Assembly: GCF_022865125.1 (NCBI RefSeq)
Contig: NZ_CP094828.1
Coordinates: forward strand, 1,116,001 to 1,180,000
Direction: 5' to 3'
Length of the DNA: 64,000 nucleotides
Source of the DNA: Acuticoccus sp. I52.16.1
GTDB lineage: Bacteria > Pseudomonadota > Alphaproteobacteria > Rhizobiales > Amorphaceae
The notes under the pieces were generated by a model. That model was not told the DNA's origin. It saw nothing but the letters and a program-made list of their open reading frames with translations, and did not search any database. This document shows positions 29,789 to 43,206 of this stretch, piece by piece (position 1 is the stretch's first letter; each line of letters starts with the position of its first letter). The position numbers and the translations under genes are program-made.

Positions 29789-30187
29789 TTAGAAGACCTG
29801 GCAGAGCACTTCGCCGCCGACATTGGCGTCGCGCGCGGCGTGCTCGGACATGACGCCCTTGGACGTCGACAGAATGGAAATGCCGAGGCCGTCGCGCACA
29901 CGCGGCAGCGTCGTCACCGACGAGTAGACCCGGCGGCCCGGCTTGGAGACACGCTTGATCTCCTTAATCACCGGCAGGCCGTCGTAGTACTTCAGCTCGA
30001 TGTCGATCTCCGAGCGGCCGTTCTCCAGGGTGTTGACGGAGTAGCCACGGATGTAGCCCTCCGACTTCAGCACCTCGAGCACGTTCGTGCGAAGCTTCGA
30101 GCCGGGCGTGGACACCTTGGTCCGCTTGCGGATCTGCGCATTGCGGATCCGGGTCAGCATGTCGCCGAGAGGATCGGTCAGGTTCAT
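29789..30187 (-). CDS. rpsH: 30S ribosomal protein S8
   Basis: The 132-residue product has the S8 N-terminus [16 protein letters not shown] and C-terminal signature [20 protein letters not shown]8 binds 16S rRNA helix 21 and, in E. coli, is the translational repressor of the spc operon. It lies between rpsN and rplF with short gaps. Confidence 0.99.
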   Translation of the reverse strand: MNLTDPLGDMLTRIRNAQIRKRTKVSTPGSKLRTNVLEVLKSEGYIRGYSVNTLENGRSEIDIELKYYDGLPVIKEIKRVSKPGRRVYSSVTTLPRVRDGLGISILSTSKGVMSEHAARDANVGGEVLCQVF

Positions 30188-30201
30188 GTGTCTGCCTCCC
30201 C

Positions 30202-30507
30202 TTACCAGCTCGACTTCACAAGACCGGGGATCTTACCGTCAGACCCCAGCTCGCGCAGGGCGATACGGCTCATCCGCAGCTTGCGATAGTAGGCCTTCGG
30301 ACGACCCGTGACCTCGCAGCGGTTCTTCACCCGGTTCGCGGCGGAGTTGCGCGGCAGCTCGGCGAGCTTCAGCGTTGCTGCGAAGCGCTCCTCCATCGGG
30401 AGCTCCTGGTTCTTGATGATCTCCCGAAGCGCCTCGCGCTTGGCGGCATACTGCCCGACCAGCTTCGCGCGCTTCTGGTTGTTCTCGATCTTGCCCTTTT
30501 TGGCCAT
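30202..30507 (-). CDS. rpsN: 30S ribosomal protein S14
   Basis: The 101-residue product is the long, zinc-free S14 type: [20 protein letters not shown], then [20 protein letters not shown] and the terminal IPGLVKSSW. The start at 30507 is preferred over one nine codons earlier because family homology begins there and the short spacing to rplE fits. Confidence 0.99.
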   Translation of the reverse strand: MAKKGKIENNQKRAKLVGQYAAKREALREIIKNQELPMEERFAATLKLAELPRNSAANRVKNRCEVTGRPKAYYRKLRMSRIALRELGSDGKIPGLVKSSW

Positions 30508-30511
30508 CTCT

Positions 30512-31120
30512 TTAAGCCTTCTGCGCCTGGTCACGGAACGGGAAGTTGAAGAGACGCAGCAACTCGCGCGCTTCCTCGTCCGTCTTGGCCGTCGTCGCCA
30601 CGATGATGTCCATGCCCCAGACCTGATCCACCTTGTCGTAGATGATCTCGGGGAACACCAGATGCTCCTTCATCCCGCAAGCGAAGTTGCCGCGGCCGTC
30701 GAACGACTTCGGGTTCAGGCCCCGGAAATCCTTCACGCGCGGAAGCGCGATGGTGACGAAGCGATCCAGGAACTCGTACATTTTCTGCCGGCGCAGGGTG
30801 ACCTTGCAGCCGAGCGGCATGTTCTCGCGAACCTTGAAGCCCGCGATCGAGTTCTTGGCGCGGGTGACGACCGGCTGCTGGCCGGCGATCAGCGCCAGAT
30901 CCTTCAGCGCCGACTGCACCTTGCGCGAATCCGCCGTCGCCTCGCCGACGCCCATGTTCAGGACGACCTTGTCGACGCGCGGGACCATCATCTGGTTGGC
31001 GTAGTTGAACTTCTCGCGCATGCCCGGGACGACCGTCTCGCGGTACAGCTTGAGGAAGCGCGGCTCGTAGCCCTCGGGCAGACCCGTCTCGGCTTCCGAT
31101 GCGTTCATCGTATCAGTCAT
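30512..31120 (-). CDS. rplE: 50S ribosomal protein L5
   Basis: The 202-residue product has the L5 core ([51 protein letters not shown]) plus an N-terminal extension of about 20 residues. The start could be 31120 or 31108. L5 binds 5S rRNA. It overlaps the end of rplX by 8 bp. Confidence 0.98.
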   Translation of the reverse strand: MTDTMNASEAETGLPEGYEPRFLKLYRETVVPGMREKFNYANQMMVPRVDKVVLNMGVGEATADSRKVQSALKDLALIAGQQPVVTRAKNSIAGFKVRENMPLGCKVTLRRQKMYEFLDRFVTIALPRVKDFRGLNPKSFDGRGNFACGMKEHLVFPEIIYDKVDQVWGMDIIVATTAKTDEEARELLRLFNFPFRDQAQKA

Positions 31121-31427
31121 CGATCAGCTCCCCGGAACGCTTCGCGAACCGAACCTTCTTGCCGTCCTCGAAGCGGAAACCGACGCGGGTCGGCTTGCCG
31201 TCCTTGGGATCCTCGAGCGCGATGTTGGACAGGTCGATCGGACCCGCCTTCGGCACGATGCCCCCCTCGGACTGGGCGCTCTGCTTGGTGTGGCGCATCT
31301 GCGTGTTGACGCCCGCTACCGTCGCGCGGCCCTTCTTCGGGTCGACGGACAGGACTTCGCCGGACTTGCCCTTGTCGCGGCCGGCGAGAACGACGACGCG
31401 GTCGCCCTTCTTGATCTTCGCGGCCAT
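31113..31427 (-). CDS. rplX: 50S ribosomal protein L24
   Basis: The 104-residue product has the KOW motif [20 protein letters not shown] and the L24 signature [20 protein letters not shown]. It starts 50S assembly by binding 23S rRNA domain I. Its ATG (31427) touches the rplN stop. Confidence 0.99.
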   Translation of the reverse strand: MAAKIKKGDRVVVLAGRDKGKSGEVLSVDPKKGRATVAGVNTQMRHTKQSAQSEGGIVPKAGPIDLSNIALEDPKDGKPTRVGFRFEDGKKVRFAKRSGELIDD

Positions 31428-31795
31428 TACAACACCTCCGGTGCGAGCGAGATCACCTTCATGTGCCCGGACTGCCGCAGCTCGCGCGGCACGGGGCCGA
31501 AGATGCGAGTGCCGATCGGCTCCTTGTTGTTGTTCACCAGCACGGCGGCGTTGCCGTCGAACCGGATCACGGAACCGTCCGCGCGCTTGATGTCCTTCGC
31601 GGTGCGGACGACGACGGCTTTCGCCACATCGCCCTTCTTCACACGGCCGCGCGGCGACGCTTCCTTGATCGACACCACGATGATGTCGCCCACGGAGGCG
31701 TACTTGCGCTTCGAGCCGCCGAGCACCTTGATGCACATGACCCGGCGAGCACCGCTATTGTCGGCGACGGCGAGGTTAGTTTGCATCTGAATCAT
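31427..31795 (-). CDS. rplN: 50S ribosomal protein L14
   Basis: The 122-residue product matches L14 throughout: [40 protein letters not shown] and the terminal LAPEVL. It lies at the subunit interface. A 185-bp non-coding gap, unusually long for this operon, separates it from rpsQ. Confidence 0.99.
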   Translation of the reverse strand: MIQMQTNLAVADNSGARRVMCIKVLGGSKRKYASVGDIIVVSIKEASPRGRVKKGDVAKAVVVRTAKDIKRADGSVIRFDGNAAVLVNNNKEPIGTRIFGPVPRELRQSGHMKVISLAPEVL

Positions 31796-31980
31796 GGTTC
31801 AGCTTCTCCACGGGGCCTTGGCCCCAGACCAGGGGCGAAACGCCCCGACGATATGAAAGGACTGACCTTTCGACGAGAAGGGGTCGCCCCCTCAACGAAA
31901 TGGGCCGCCACGGACAGGCGACCCCGGTGACCGCCCACGCGGTCGCGTTCCAGCACTGCGAGGCAGCGCGGCCGCCGGCG

Positions 31981-32352
31981 TCAGGCCGGCTGGTCGCCCG
32001 CGTGGCTCGCCGCGTCCTGCGCCGCGCGCTCGGCTTCCTCGGCAGAGGCGCCGTGCGCCACCGCGTCGGCCGCCGCCGCCTGCGCCGCCGCGTCGGCCGC
32101 GATGAGCTCGCCCGCCGGCGTCAGCGCACCGATCACCGTCCACGACTTGGTCTTGGAGATCGGGCGGCACTCTTCGATGCGGACCCGGTCGCCGGCGTTG
32201 TAGCGGTTCGACTCGTCGTGCGCGTGGTACTTCTTCGACCGGCGCACGGTCTTCTTCAGCAGCGGATGGGCAAATCGACGCTCGACGGAGACAACGATCG
32301 TCTTGTTGCCCTTCGCCGAGGCGACGATGCCTTCGAGTTGACGCTTCGGCAT
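31981..32352 (-). CDS. rpsQ: 30S ribosomal protein S17 with alanine-rich tail
   Basis: Residues 1-80 form the S17 OB-fold ([40 protein letters not shown]). The protein continues for about 43 residues in an Ala/Glu-rich, probably helical tail ([20 protein letters not shown] and on), giving 123 residues against about 80-90 in most bacteria. It lies 8 bp after rpmC. Confidence 0.98.
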   Translation of the reverse strand: MPKRQLEGIVASAKGNKTIVVSVERRFAHPLLKKTVRRSKKYHAHDESNRYNAGDRVRIEECRPISKTKSWTVIGALTPAGELIAADAAAQAAAADAVAHGASAEEAERAAQDAASHAGDQPA

Positions 32353-32360
32353 CTAATCCC

Positions 32361-32591
32361 TCACTCGGCCGTAGCGGCCGCAGCCTCGCGGCGGCGCTGG
32401 CCCAAAACAGTCTTGATCCGCGCGATGTCGCGGCGAATGACCCGCGAGCGGGCCGTATTCTCGAGCTGCCCGGTGGCCCGCTGGAAGCGCAGGTTGAACT
32501 GCTCCTTCTTGAGGTCCCGCAGCGTATCGACCAGTTCGTCCGCCGTCTTGGCGCGGACGTCCTCGGCCTTCATCATCTTGTTGTCGGCCAT
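32361..32591 (-). CDS. rpmC: 50S ribosomal protein L29
   Basis: The 76-residue product has the L29 coiled-coil signature [20 protein letters not shown] followed by [18 protein letters not shown]. It lies at the peptide exit tunnel. Spacing to rplP is 3 bp. Confidence 0.99.
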   Translation of the reverse strand: MADNKMMKAEDVRAKTADELVDTLRDLKKEQFNLRFQRATGQLENTARSRVIRRDIARIKTVLGQRRREAAAATAE

Positions 32592-32594
32592 GGT

Positions 32595-33008
32595 CTACTC
32601 CGGAACCCGCGTGACGAACTTCGTCTTGATCGGCAGCTTGGCGCCGGCGAGACGGAACGCCTCACGGGCGATCTCCTCGGACACCCCGTCGACCTCGAAC
32701 ATGATCCGACCCGGGTGGACGCGGGCGGCCCAATACTCGACCGAGCCCTTGCCCTTACCCATACGCACTTCGGTCGGCTTCTTCGACACCGGTACGTCCG
32801 GGAACAGACGGATCCAGACGCGGCCCTGACGCTTCATGTGACGCGTCATGGCACGACGGGCGGCCTCGATCTGCCGCGCGGTGACCCGCTCCGGCTCGAG
32901 CGCCTTCAGGCCGAAGGAGCCGAAGTTCAGGTCGTACCCGCCCTTCGCCTCGCCGTGGATGCGGCCCTTGTGCTGTTTGCGGAACTTGGTCCGCTTCGGC
33001 TGCAACAT
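32595..33008 (-). CDS. rplP: 50S ribosomal protein L16
   Basis: The 137-residue product has L16 signatures [40 protein letters not shown] and [20 protein letters not shown]. It organises the A-site region of the 50S subunit. It sits between rpsC and rpmC with 12-bp and 3-bp gaps. Confidence 0.99.
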   Translation of the reverse strand: MLQPKRTKFRKQHKGRIHGEAKGGYDLNFGSFGLKALEPERVTARQIEAARRAMTRHMKRQGRVWIRLFPDVPVSKKPTEVRMGKGKGSVEYWAARVHPGRIMFEVDGVSEEIAREAFRLAGAKLPIKTKFVTRVPE

Positions 33009-33020
33009 TGATCGGCCCTC

Positions 33021-33737
33021 TTAGTCGCGGTCGCGACCGCCGGAACGGCGGCCCGACGAGCCCTGGTTCGAGGCCTCGGTGGCGCGACGCTCCGACGCCA
33101 TCGGGTCATGCTCCAGGATCTCGCCCTTGAAGATCCAAACCTTGACGCCGCAGATCCCGTACGCCGTCTTCGCCTCGGCCGTGCCGTAGTCGATGTCGGC
33201 GCGCAGGGTGTGCAGCGGCACACGGCCCTCGCGGTACCACTCGGTGCGCGCGATCTCCGCGCCGCCCAGACGACCGCCGCAGTTGATGCGGATGCCACCG
33301 GCGCCCATGCGCATCGCCGTCTGAACGGCGCGCTTCATGGCGCGGCGGAACGCGATGCGGCGCTCCAGCTGCTGCGCGATCGAGGCGGCCACCAGCGTCG
33401 CGTCGATCTCCGGCTTGCGGACCTCGACGATGTTGATGTGGACCTCGGAGTCCGTCATCGCCGCCACGCGCTTGCGCAGCTTGTCGATATCGGCACCCTT
33501 CTTGCCGATCACAACCCCCGGACGAGCCGAATGGATCGTGACGCGGCACTTCTTGTGCGGGCGCTCGATGACGATCTTCGAGACGGCGGCCTGCTTGAGG
33601 TGCTTCATCAGCATCGCACGGATCGCGAGATCCTCGTGCAGCAGCTTACCGTACTCGCCGCCCTCGGCGTACCACCGCGAGTCCCAGGTGCGATTGATGC
33701 CGAGCCGCAGCCCGACGGGGGAAACTTTGTGACCCAT
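33021..33737 (-). CDS. rpsC: 30S ribosomal protein S3
   Basis: The 238-residue product has the KH domain ([20 protein letters not shown]) and the C-terminal S3 signature [20 protein letters not shown]. It lies at the mRNA entry pore. The C-terminus has a Gly/Arg/Ser-rich tail. Its start overlaps the rplV stop by one base (TGATG). Confidence 0.99.
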   Translation of the reverse strand: MGHKVSPVGLRLGINRTWDSRWYAEGGEYGKLLHEDLAIRAMLMKHLKQAAVSKIVIERPHKKCRVTIHSARPGVVIGKKGADIDKLRKRVAAMTDSEVHINIVEVRKPEIDATLVAASIAQQLERRIAFRRAMKRAVQTAMRMGAGGIRINCGGRLGGAEIARTEWYREGRVPLHTLRADIDYGTAEAKTAYGICGVKVWIFKGEILEHDPMASERRATEASNQGSSGRRSGGRDRD

Positions 33738-34117
33738 CAGGCGGCCTCCTCGACTTCACGCACCACGATCGTGAGGTGCGAAAACGGCTTCTGGATCGAA
33801 CCCACACGACCGCGGCCACGCGGCGAGAAGCGCTTCATGACGAGCGCCTTGCCGACGAAGGCCTCCTTGACGACGAGCGAGTCGACGTCAAGGTCGTGGT
33901 TGTTCTCGGCGTTCGCGATGGCGGACTCGAGGGTCTTCTTCACCTCGCCCGAGATGCGCTTGCGCGAAAACTCGAGTTCGGCGAGCGCCGTGGACACCTT
34001 CTTGCCGCGGATCAGCGCCGCGACCAGGTTCAGCTTCTGCGGCGAGATGCGGATCATCTTGTTGACCGCACGGGCCTCGTTGTCGGCGAGCGCGCGGGGA
34101 GCCTTGGCCTTACCCAT
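33737..34117 (-). CDS. rplV: 50S ribosomal protein L22
   Basis: The 126-residue product has the L22 core [20 protein letters not shown] and the tunnel loop region [20 protein letters not shown] followed by GRVGSI. L22 lines the nascent-peptide tunnel. Start and stop overlap the neighbouring genes by one base each. Confidence 0.99.
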   Translation of the reverse strand: MGKAKAPRALADNEARAVNKMIRISPQKLNLVAALIRGKKVSTALAELEFSRKRISGEVKKTLESAIANAENNHDLDVDSLVVKEAFVGKALVMKRFSPRGRGRVGSIQKPFSHLTIVVREVEEAA

Positions 34118-34395
34118 TATTTGCGCCTCGCCTTCTTGTCCGCGCCGTGGCCGTAGTAGGTCCGGGTCGGCGAGAACTCGCCGAACTTGTGACCGACCAT
34201 GTCTTCCGACACGGTCACCGGCACGTGCTTCTGACCATTATAAACGCCGAACGTCAGCCCCACGAAGTGAGGGAGAATGGTCGAGCGCCGCGACCAGATC
34301 TTAATGACCTCGTTACGACCGCCCTCGCGGACCTTCTCCGCCTTCTTCAGAAGGTATCCGTCGACGAACGGACCTTTCCAAACCGAGCGAGTCAT
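34117..34395 (-). CDS. rpsS: 30S ribosomal protein S19
   Basis: The 92-residue product matches S19 end to end: [39 protein letters not shown] and [20 protein letters not shown]. It lies in the 30S head near S13. It directly follows rplB with no gap. Confidence 0.99.
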   Translation of the reverse strand: MTRSVWKGPFVDGYLLKKAEKVREGGRNEVIKIWSRRSTILPHFVGLTFGVYNGQKHVPVTVSEDMVGHKFGEFSPTRTYYGHGADKKARRK

Positions 34396-35232
34396 TTACT
34401 TCTTCCGTGCGTGGCGCGAGCGGACGATGTACTTGTCCGTCGACTTGTTGGAACGGGTGCGCTTGCCCTTCGTCGGCTGGCCCCAAGGGGTCACCGGGTG
34501 ACGGCCACCAGAGGTGCGACCTTCACCACCGCCGTGCGGATGGTCGAACGGGTTCATCGCGACACCGCGGGTCTGCGGCCGGATGCCGAGCCAGCGCGAG
34601 CGGCCCGCCTTCGACAGGTTGATGTTGCCGTGGTCCGGGTTCGACACCGCGCCCACCGAGGCGATGCACGCCCCCGAGACGAGGCGCTGTTCACCCGACT
34701 GCAGGCGAAGGATCGCCCACGGGCCGTCACGGCCGACGAGCTGCGCGTAGGTGCCGGCCGAGCGCGCGATCTGCCCACCCTTCATCGGCTTCATCTCCAC
34801 ATTGTGGATGATGGTGCCGACGGGCATGGCCGACAGCGGCATCGCGTTGCCGGGCTTCACGTCGACCTTGTCGCCCGCGATCACCTGGTCCCCCTCCGCC
34901 AGGCGCTGCGGCGCCAGGATGTAGGAGAGGTCGCCGTCCATGTACTTGATCAGCGCGATGAACGCGGTGCGGTTCGGATCGTACTCGAGCCGCTCGACGG
35001 TCGCCGGCATGTTCCACTTCGAGCGGCGCTTGAAGTCGACCATGCGGTAGGTGCGCTTGTGTCCGCCACCACGGTGACGGGCGGTCTTGCGGCCGTTGTT
35101 GTTGCGGCCACCGGACTTCGTCAGGCCCTCGGTCAGGGTCTTGACCGGCTTGCCCTTGTAGAGCCCGTCCCGCTTGACGATGACGAGCTGACGCTGGCCC
35201 GGCGACGTCGGATTGAATGTCTTCAGTGCCAT
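34396..35232 (-). CDS. rplB: 50S ribosomal protein L2
   Basis: The 278-residue product has the L2 signatures [20 protein letters not shown] and [20 protein letters not shown], the latter carrying the conserved His needed for peptidyl transferase activity. It lies 4 bp after rplW. Confidence 0.99.
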   Translation of the reverse strand: MALKTFNPTSPGQRQLVIVKRDGLYKGKPVKTLTEGLTKSGGRNNNGRKTARHRGGGHKRTYRMVDFKRRSKWNMPATVERLEYDPNRTAFIALIKYMDGDLSYILAPQRLAEGDQVIAGDKVDVKPGNAMPLSAMPVGTIIHNVEMKPMKGGQIARSAGTYAQLVGRDGPWAILRLQSGEQRLVSGACIASVGAVSNPDHGNINLSKAGRSRWLGIRPQTRGVAMNPFDHPHGGGEGRTSGGRHPVTPWGQPTKGKRTRSNKSTDKYIVRSRHARKK

Positions 35233-35236
35233 TGGT

Positions 35237-35533
35237 TCAGAGCCCCGTCGTCACGTCGATGTGCTGACCCTCGGCGAGCGTCACGACGGCGTGCTTGACG
35301 TCCGACTGACGGCCCTTGATGCCGCGGAAGCGCTTCAGCTTGCCCTTGCGGACCAGCGTGTTGACTGCGGTCACCTTCACGGAGAAGAGCGCCTCGACGG
35401 CCTCCTTGATCTCCGGCTTCGACGCGGTCTTGGCCACGCGGAAGACGACCTGGTTGTGCTCCGACGCCTCGGTCGACTTCTCGGTGATCACCGGGGAGAC
35501 GATGACGTCGTAGTTCTTCAGTGCGATGGCCAT
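35237..35533 (-). CDS. rplW: 50S ribosomal protein L23
   Basis: The 98-residue product shows the L23 signature [20 protein letters not shown] and the loop [19 protein letters not shown]. It is the docking site for trigger factor and SRP at the tunnel exit. Its start touches the rplD stop. Confidence 0.99.
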   Translation of the reverse strand: MAIALKNYDVIVSPVITEKSTEASEHNQVVFRVAKTASKPEIKEAVEALFSVKVTAVNTLVRKGKLKRFRGIKGRQSDVKHAVVTLAEGQHIDVTTGL

Positions 35534-36195
35534 CAGTTCGCCCCCTCAGCCGGAGTCTCGGCCACGGCGGCGGTCTTGCCGGCGAAGCGCGCCTCGATCC
35601 CGTCGAGCGCGGCGCGGGTCAGGACCAGCGTGTCGCGACGCATGATGTCGTACACGTTGAGGCCGGCGACCGGCAGCACGTCCACCATCGGGATGTTGCG
35701 CGCCGCCTTGGCGAAGCCCGCGTCGACCACGTTGTCGATGATCAGCGCGTTGCCCACGCCCAGACCGGCGAACTGCTCGCGCAGCGCCTTGGTCTTGATG
35801 GCCTCGATCTTGGCGTCCTCGATGACGATCAGCCCGTTGGCCTTCGCCTTCGCGGACAGCGCATGCTTCAGGCCCAGCAGGCGGACCTTCTTCTGCAGCT
35901 CGATCGCGTGGCTGCGCGGCTTCGGGCCGTGTGCCTTGGAGCCGCCGCGGAACTGCGGCGCCTTCTTGTCGGAGTGACGGGCGCGGCCGGTGCCCTTCTG
36001 ACGATACATCTTCTTGCCGGTCGAGTTGATCTCGCCCCGCGTCATCGTCTTGTGGGTGCCCTGCTGGCGCTGCGCCAGCTGCCAGCGCACGACGCGGTGC
36101 AGAATGTCCGCGCGGGGCTCGAGGCCGAAGGTCTCGTCGGAGAGGCTGACGGTCCCGGCGGAGGCACCGGCGAGCGTTTTGACTTCGATGTCCAT
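35533..36195 (-). CDS. rplD: 50S ribosomal protein L4
   Basis: The 220-residue product has the L4 loop [20 protein letters not shown] followed by [10 protein letters not shown], which extends into the exit tunnel, and the C-terminal [20 protein letters not shown]. In E. coli L4 is the autogenous regulator of the S10 operon. The ATG at 36195 overlaps the rplC stop (TGATG); a GTG one codon earlier is also possible. Confidence 0.98.
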   Translation of the reverse strand: MDIEVKTLAGASAGTVSLSDETFGLEPRADILHRVVRWQLAQRQQGTHKTMTRGEINSTGKKMYRQKGTGRARHSDKKAPQFRGGSKAHGPKPRSHAIELQKKVRLLGLKHALSAKAKANGLIVIEDAKIEAIKTKALREQFAGLGVGNALIIDNVVDAGFAKAARNIPMVDVLPVAGLNVYDIMRRDTLVLTRAALDGIEARFAGKTAAVAETPAEGAN

Positions 36196-37004
36196 CACGC
36201 GTCACCCTTCGTCGTGTCGTCACCCTCGACCGGAGCGTCGTTGGCGACCGGCGCCGTCTCGTCGACGGGCGCGGCGTTGAGGGTCTCGTCGGCGACAGGA
36301 GCGCCGTCACCCTCGGGGATGCGGAACGCACCGGGGGTCGGCGCGTCGGCGTGCAGCTCGCGCTTCACGGCGTCGCGGACGATGATCCAGGAATTCTTGG
36401 CACCCGGCACGGCACCGGCGACCAGAAGGAGGCCCCGCTCGACGTCGGCCCGGACGATGGTGAGGTTCTGCGTCGTGACGCGAACGCCGCCCATGTGGCC
36501 GGCCATCTTCTTGCCCTTGAACACCTTGCCGGGGTCCTGGCACTGGCCAGTCGAGCCATGCGAACGGTGGGAGATCGACACGCCGTGCGAGGCGCGCAGA
36601 CCACCGAAGTTGTGGCGTTTCATGGCACCGGCGAAGCCCTTGCCGATGGAGGTGCCGGTGACGTCCACGTACTGGCCGGGGACGAAGTGGTCGGCGGTCA
36701 GCTCGGCGCCGACGTCGATGAAGGCGTCTTCGGCAACACGGCACTCGACGAGCGTCTTTTTCGGCTCGACGTTGGCCTTGGCGAAATGTCCGCGCATGGC
36801 TCGCGTCGTATTCTTGGCCTTAGCCTTGCCCGACCCGAGCTGGAGGGCGGTGTAACCGTCCCGGTCCTTCGTGCGATGGGCGACGACCTGGCAGCCGTCG
36901 AGCGAAAGCACCGTGACAGGCACGTGCTCGCCCGCGTCGTTATAGACGCGCGTCATGCCGAGTTTCCGAGCGACAATGGAGGAACGCTGCTGGACTTGGG
37001 TCAT
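36195..37004 (-). CDS. rplC: 50S ribosomal protein L3 with acidic C-terminal tail
   Basis: The L3 core is present ([20 protein letters not shown], then [19 protein letters not shown] and [20 protein letters not shown]). The 269-residue length exceeds the usual 210-245 because of a roughly 50-residue acidic, Ala/Pro/Asp-rich tail after [11 protein letters not shown]3 helps start 50S assembly. It overlaps rplD by one base and lies 10 bp from rpsJ. Confidence 0.98.
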   Translation of the reverse strand: MTQVQQRSSIVARKLGMTRVYNDAGEHVPVTVLSLDGCQVVAHRTKDRDGYTALQLGSGKAKAKNTTRAMRGHFAKANVEPKKTLVECRVAEDAFIDVGAELTADHFVPGQYVDVTGTSIGKGFAGAMKRHNFGGLRASHGVSISHRSHGSTGQCQDPGKVFKGKKMAGHMGGVRVTTQNLTIVRADVERGLLLVAGAVPGAKNSWIIVRDAVKRELHADAPTPGAFRIPEGDGAPVADETLNAAPVDETAPVANDAPVEGDDTTKGDA

Positions 37005-37014
37005 GACGGAACTC

Positions 37015-37320
37015 TTAAAGCTTGATCTCGACGTCCACGCCGGCCGCGAGGTCGAGCTTCATCAGCGCGTCCACGGTCTGCGGGGTCGGGTCGACGATAT
37101 CGAGAAGCCGCTTATGGGTGCGGATCTCGAACTGCTCGCGGCTCTTCTTATCGATGTGCGGCGAACGGTTCACGGTGTAGCGCTCGATGCGCGTGGGCAG
37201 CGGCACCGGGCCGCGGACCTGCGCGCCCGTACGTCGCGCCGTCTGTACGATCTCTCGCGTGCTCGTATCGAGCACGCGGTGATCGAACGCCTTCAGGCGT
37301 ATGCGAATATTTTGGTTCAT
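37015..37320 (-). CDS. rpsJ: 30S ribosomal protein S10
   Basis: The 101-residue product matches S10 throughout: [40 protein letters not shown] and [12 protein letters not shown]. It acts in the 30S head and, with NusB, in antitermination. It is the first gene of the S10 operon and is preceded by a 430-bp non-coding region with RNA structure. Confidence 0.99.
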   Translation of the reverse strand: MNQNIRIRLKAFDHRVLDTSTREIVQTARRTGAQVRGPVPLPTRIERYTVNRSPHIDKKSREQFEIRTHKRLLDIVDPTPQTVDALMKLDLAAGVDVEIKL

Positions 37321-37750
37321 CGGTCTCTAACTTGCACCCGCCTGAACGGACAACGCGGTCTCAAGAACCGCACGAACTCAACGGCAACTGGACAAACGAT
37401 CCGCGGCCTTCAGGACCGCAACGGACAAAGCGGCCTGTCCGGCCCTCCTCAAGGCTGACCGACACGCCGTTCGTCAAACTCGTTTGGCTAGCGCTCCGTC
37501 GTCCGGAGCGACGGCTTACCTAATCGAAGACGAGCCGGAACGCTAGCCCCTTTCGGGGAAAAATGAAGGAATCATAACGGCCGCGCGCCTGACGCGGGCC
37601 GAGGCGCCCCGAAACGACCCACCGGCGGCGCCCGCCGGATGGTCCGTACAACACCTTCGATGCCAATATAGGGCGCCCAGGCGCGCAGTCTCAAGTCCCG
37701 AGTCCCGGCCCCCGCCGGCCCTCGGCCGGGCTGACGGCGGGCGCGCTCGC
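37321..37750 (-). promoter_or_regulatory. Structured S10-operon leader
   Basis: This 430-bp gap between rpsJ and radC has no gene. On the minus strand it shows a -10-like TATGAT (37576-37571, weak -35), then a CCCC-GAAA-GGGG hairpin (37558-37547), a 13-bp stem joining 37548-37536 with 37498-37486 (one G-U), and a competing hairpin (37509-37493). Nearer to rpsJ lie two short hairpins at 37403-37419 and 37355-37371. The mutually exclusive stems suggest a regulatory leader. Confidence 0.55.
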
Positions 37751-38644
37751 TCAGCCGAGGTGACCCAGCGCGGCGAGGCTCGTCGCATCGCCCTCGGTGA
37801 TGATGATGTGGTCGTGCAGGCGGATGTCCACCGTGGCCAGTGCCGCCCGCACCTTGGAGGTCAAGTTGATGTCGCGGGCCGATGGCTTGGCGTCGCCGGA
37901 GGGGTGGTTGTGCACCAGAACGACCCCGGCCGCCCCGTGCTCCAGCGCGCGCTTGACGATCTCGCGGGGATAGGCCGGGGTGTGATTGATGGTGCCGCGG
38001 GCGTGCTCCTCCTCGGCGATCAGGCCGCACCTGGCATTGAGGAACAACGCCCAGAGATGCTCGATGGGTGAGCGTGCCAGGCGCATGCGCAGATACTCCA
38101 CAACCGCGTCGAATCGTCCAAGGGTGAGGCACTGCTGCATGCGGATGCGTCCGAGCCGCAGACCGATCGCCTGCGCCAGCTTCAGCTGGTGGACGACCTC
38201 GGGCCGCAGCGCGCCATGCTGGCGCAGCCGGTCCGGTGCCGCGCTCAGCAGGCCCTGGATGTCGCCGTACTCGGCCAGCAGCCGGCAGACCAGGGGCTCC
38301 CCCTCCCCCGGCGGGAGAGTGTCGAGGAGGAGAAGCTCCAGAAGACGCTGGTCGGAAAGCTCCGTGTCCCAGATCTCGGCCGGCTGGATCGCGAGGTGCC
38401 GCGCCGCGCTCGCGCACGCCGGCCCATCCTGCGGCAAACAGGCCGCGGCCGGCGTCCCGGACCCGCAGGGCCCGCAGGGACGCCGCCGGCACCCCTTTCC
38501 CCCGCCCCCCGCCGGCGGCGGCTGCGCCTTGCGTGAGCGCCCGGCCTTACAGTCCTGGCAGGCGGCGCGCCCCTTGGTGGCCCGCCCTTGGCGCAGCGGG
38601 GTCGCGGGGCCGGCTTGCGGCGTCGATTCCTCCCCCTTCGCCAC
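37751..38644 (-). CDS. radC: RadC-family JAB-domain protein with Cys-rich N-terminus
   Basis: Residues about 85-297 form a RadC protein: a helix-hairpin-helix region ([20 protein letters not shown]), then the JAB/MPN metal site [17 protein letters not shown]. This keeps the H-x-H-P-x-G and S-x2-D ligands of a possible metalloprotease or nuclease. The first 80 residues are unusual, with eight cysteines including CQDC and CGPC pairs among basic and Pro/Gly-rich sequence, resembling a small zinc-binding module. RadC function remains uncertain. It lies between tuf and rpsJ, where relatives usually have no gene. Confidence 0.9.
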   Translation of the reverse strand: MAKGEESTPQAGPATPLRQGRATKGRAACQDCKAGRSRKAQPPPAGGGGKGCRRRPCGPCGSGTPAAACLPQDGPACASAARHLAIQPAEIWDTELSDQRLLELLLLDTLPPGEGEPLVCRLLAEYGDIQGLLSAAPDRLRQHGALRPEVVHQLKLAQAIGLRLGRIRMQQCLTLGRFDAVVEYLRMRLARSPIEHLWALFLNARCGLIAEEEHARGTINHTPAYPREIVKRALEHGAAGVVLVHNHPSGDAKPSARDINLTSKVRAALATVDIRLHDHIIITEGDATSLAALGHLG

Positions 38645-38846
38645 GGTGCGACCATACCTTTAAGTTGTACCGGCCATCATTGCGCCTCAAAGCCCGCGTG
38701 GTCGCAAGGCAAAACTCCCGGCGTGCGTCTGCGCCCGCGCCATATCTGTTATCGCCTTTTCGCGCATGGGCTACGCAGCGACCGTGCTCGCCGGCGCGAC
38801 CCGGACGTCACTTGCGCCACGAGCCGCCAAGCGGTTGCGCCAACAC

Positions 38847-38878
38847 AAAAAAAAAGCGCGGCCCGAAGGCCGCGCTTT
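38847..38878 (-). terminator. Terminator after tuf
   Basis: An 11-bp stem AAAGCGCGGCC / GGCCGCGCTTT with a UUCG loop on the minus strand, then a T run, 27 bp past the tuf stop. Confidence 0.95.
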
Positions 38879-38904
38879 CCCAAATCGGTCCGGTAGGACC
38901 AGAT

Positions 38905-40095
<1,191 letters not shown>

Positions 40096-40511
40096 TGGCG
40101 ATTCTCCACATTCCTCTTAAGCTTTGGGCTGACGCTATGTCATTACTCACGGTGACGACGGGGGCCACCATGGGTGAGGCCGCTGTCTATCACCGAACTT
40201 CGCGCGCAGGAACACGCGAATTCGACTTTGTTGGGTCTAAATCGGCCGAAATCTCGCGTTCCTGCAAAATGCTGCTCTGGCGAGCCCGTCGCAGCTGGTC
40301 GTCTCGCCCCATCGTCGCGTCGATGGAGCGCATCTCGACGCCCTGTTAGATCGTGGCGGCAGGCACCGCGATCAAGTCGGACGCGCCGAGGACGGCCACG
40401 CGGCGGGCGATGCGTCGCCTCCCGCGAGGTCATCCCGGTGCCGGAGCGCCCAGAGGACCCTCCAGACCCCGGCGACGGCCCCACCGATCGGCGAGGCCGG
40501 TTCGTTCAGCC
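40096..40511 (-). promoter_or_regulatory. tuf-fusA gap with putative tuf promoter
   Basis: No gene was recognised in these 416 bp. On the minus strand TTGATC (40375-40370) followed after 17 bp by GATCTA (40352-40347) is a possible, modest promoter for tuf. Confidence 0.35.
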
Positions 40512-42587
<2,076 letters not shown>

Positions 42588-42682
42588 GATCGTCTCAGGA
42601 CTCTGTCAGTTCGGCATGTGGGTCGAAGTCCGCCGGGTGGTGACGGATCTCACGGAAACGCGCGTCGTCGATGCGGACCGTT

Positions 42683-43075
42683 CTATTCGCCGAGATTGGC
42701 GGGAGAGCAATAGGTATCGTGGATATTGCAGCCCGTGCCGCCCTCTTTCGTGCATTCGTCGAGGGCGGTGGTCTGCGAACTGGCCGGCGTCGCCTCGAAG
42801 CCGAGGCCGTAGGTGGATCCGTCGGTCGAGCGTGCGAGCGAGGCGCAGCCGTCGTGAAACGGCTTGGTGACTTCGCAGGTCATATTGTGCTCCTGGCAGA
42901 GCGCCTGCACGGCATCCATCGCCTGATTCCGGCTCGCCTTCTCGGTGATGAAGACGACTGAGGCGTTGTGCGGGTCGACGCCGACGGCGCCGTAGCTGTT
43001 GTCGTCCGCCGCAGCCGTCGTCGCCGGCAGCACGGCGCCCAGGGCGACCAATAGCAACATCCGCAGCAGGGTCAT
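42683..43075 (-). CDS. Secreted DUF4189-like cysteine-rich protein
   Basis: The 130-residue product begins with a signal peptide (MTLLRMLLLVALGAVLPATT, cleavage near AAA-DD). It is followed by a DUF4189-like domain: YGAVGVDP, a helix with C-x6-C (CQEHNMTC), CASLARSTDG, GLGFEATPASSQTTALDEC and paired cysteines near the end. Six cysteines in the mature part suggest three disulfides in the periplasm. A good ribosome-binding site, GAGGGAGA, precedes the ATG at 43075. The function of DUF4189 is unknown. Its place inside the str operon, between rpsG and fusA, is unusual. Confidence 0.75.
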   Translation of the reverse strand: MTLLRMLLLVALGAVLPATTAAADDNSYGAVGVDPHNASVVFITEKASRNQAMDAVQALCQEHNMTCEVTKPFHDGCASLARSTDGSTYGLGFEATPASSQTTALDECTKEGGTGCNIHDTYCSPANLGE

Positions 43076-43206
43076 CGTCGTCTCCCTCGTAGCGACGCGG
43101 CGGGCCATCATGGCGCGGTGGCGATGCCGGGTTCCGGCACCGCCCGAGATGCGATCGCCGCGGCTCCTCTAACCCGCCCGGCCGCGAAAGACCACAGGCG
43201 TCGCGT

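Noticed and set aside
37714..37730. CCGGCC-CTC-GGCCGG hairpin just past the radC stop as a terminator
   Set aside because: Short GC stem with a 3-base loop and no T run on the minus strand, common by chance in this GC-rich DNA.
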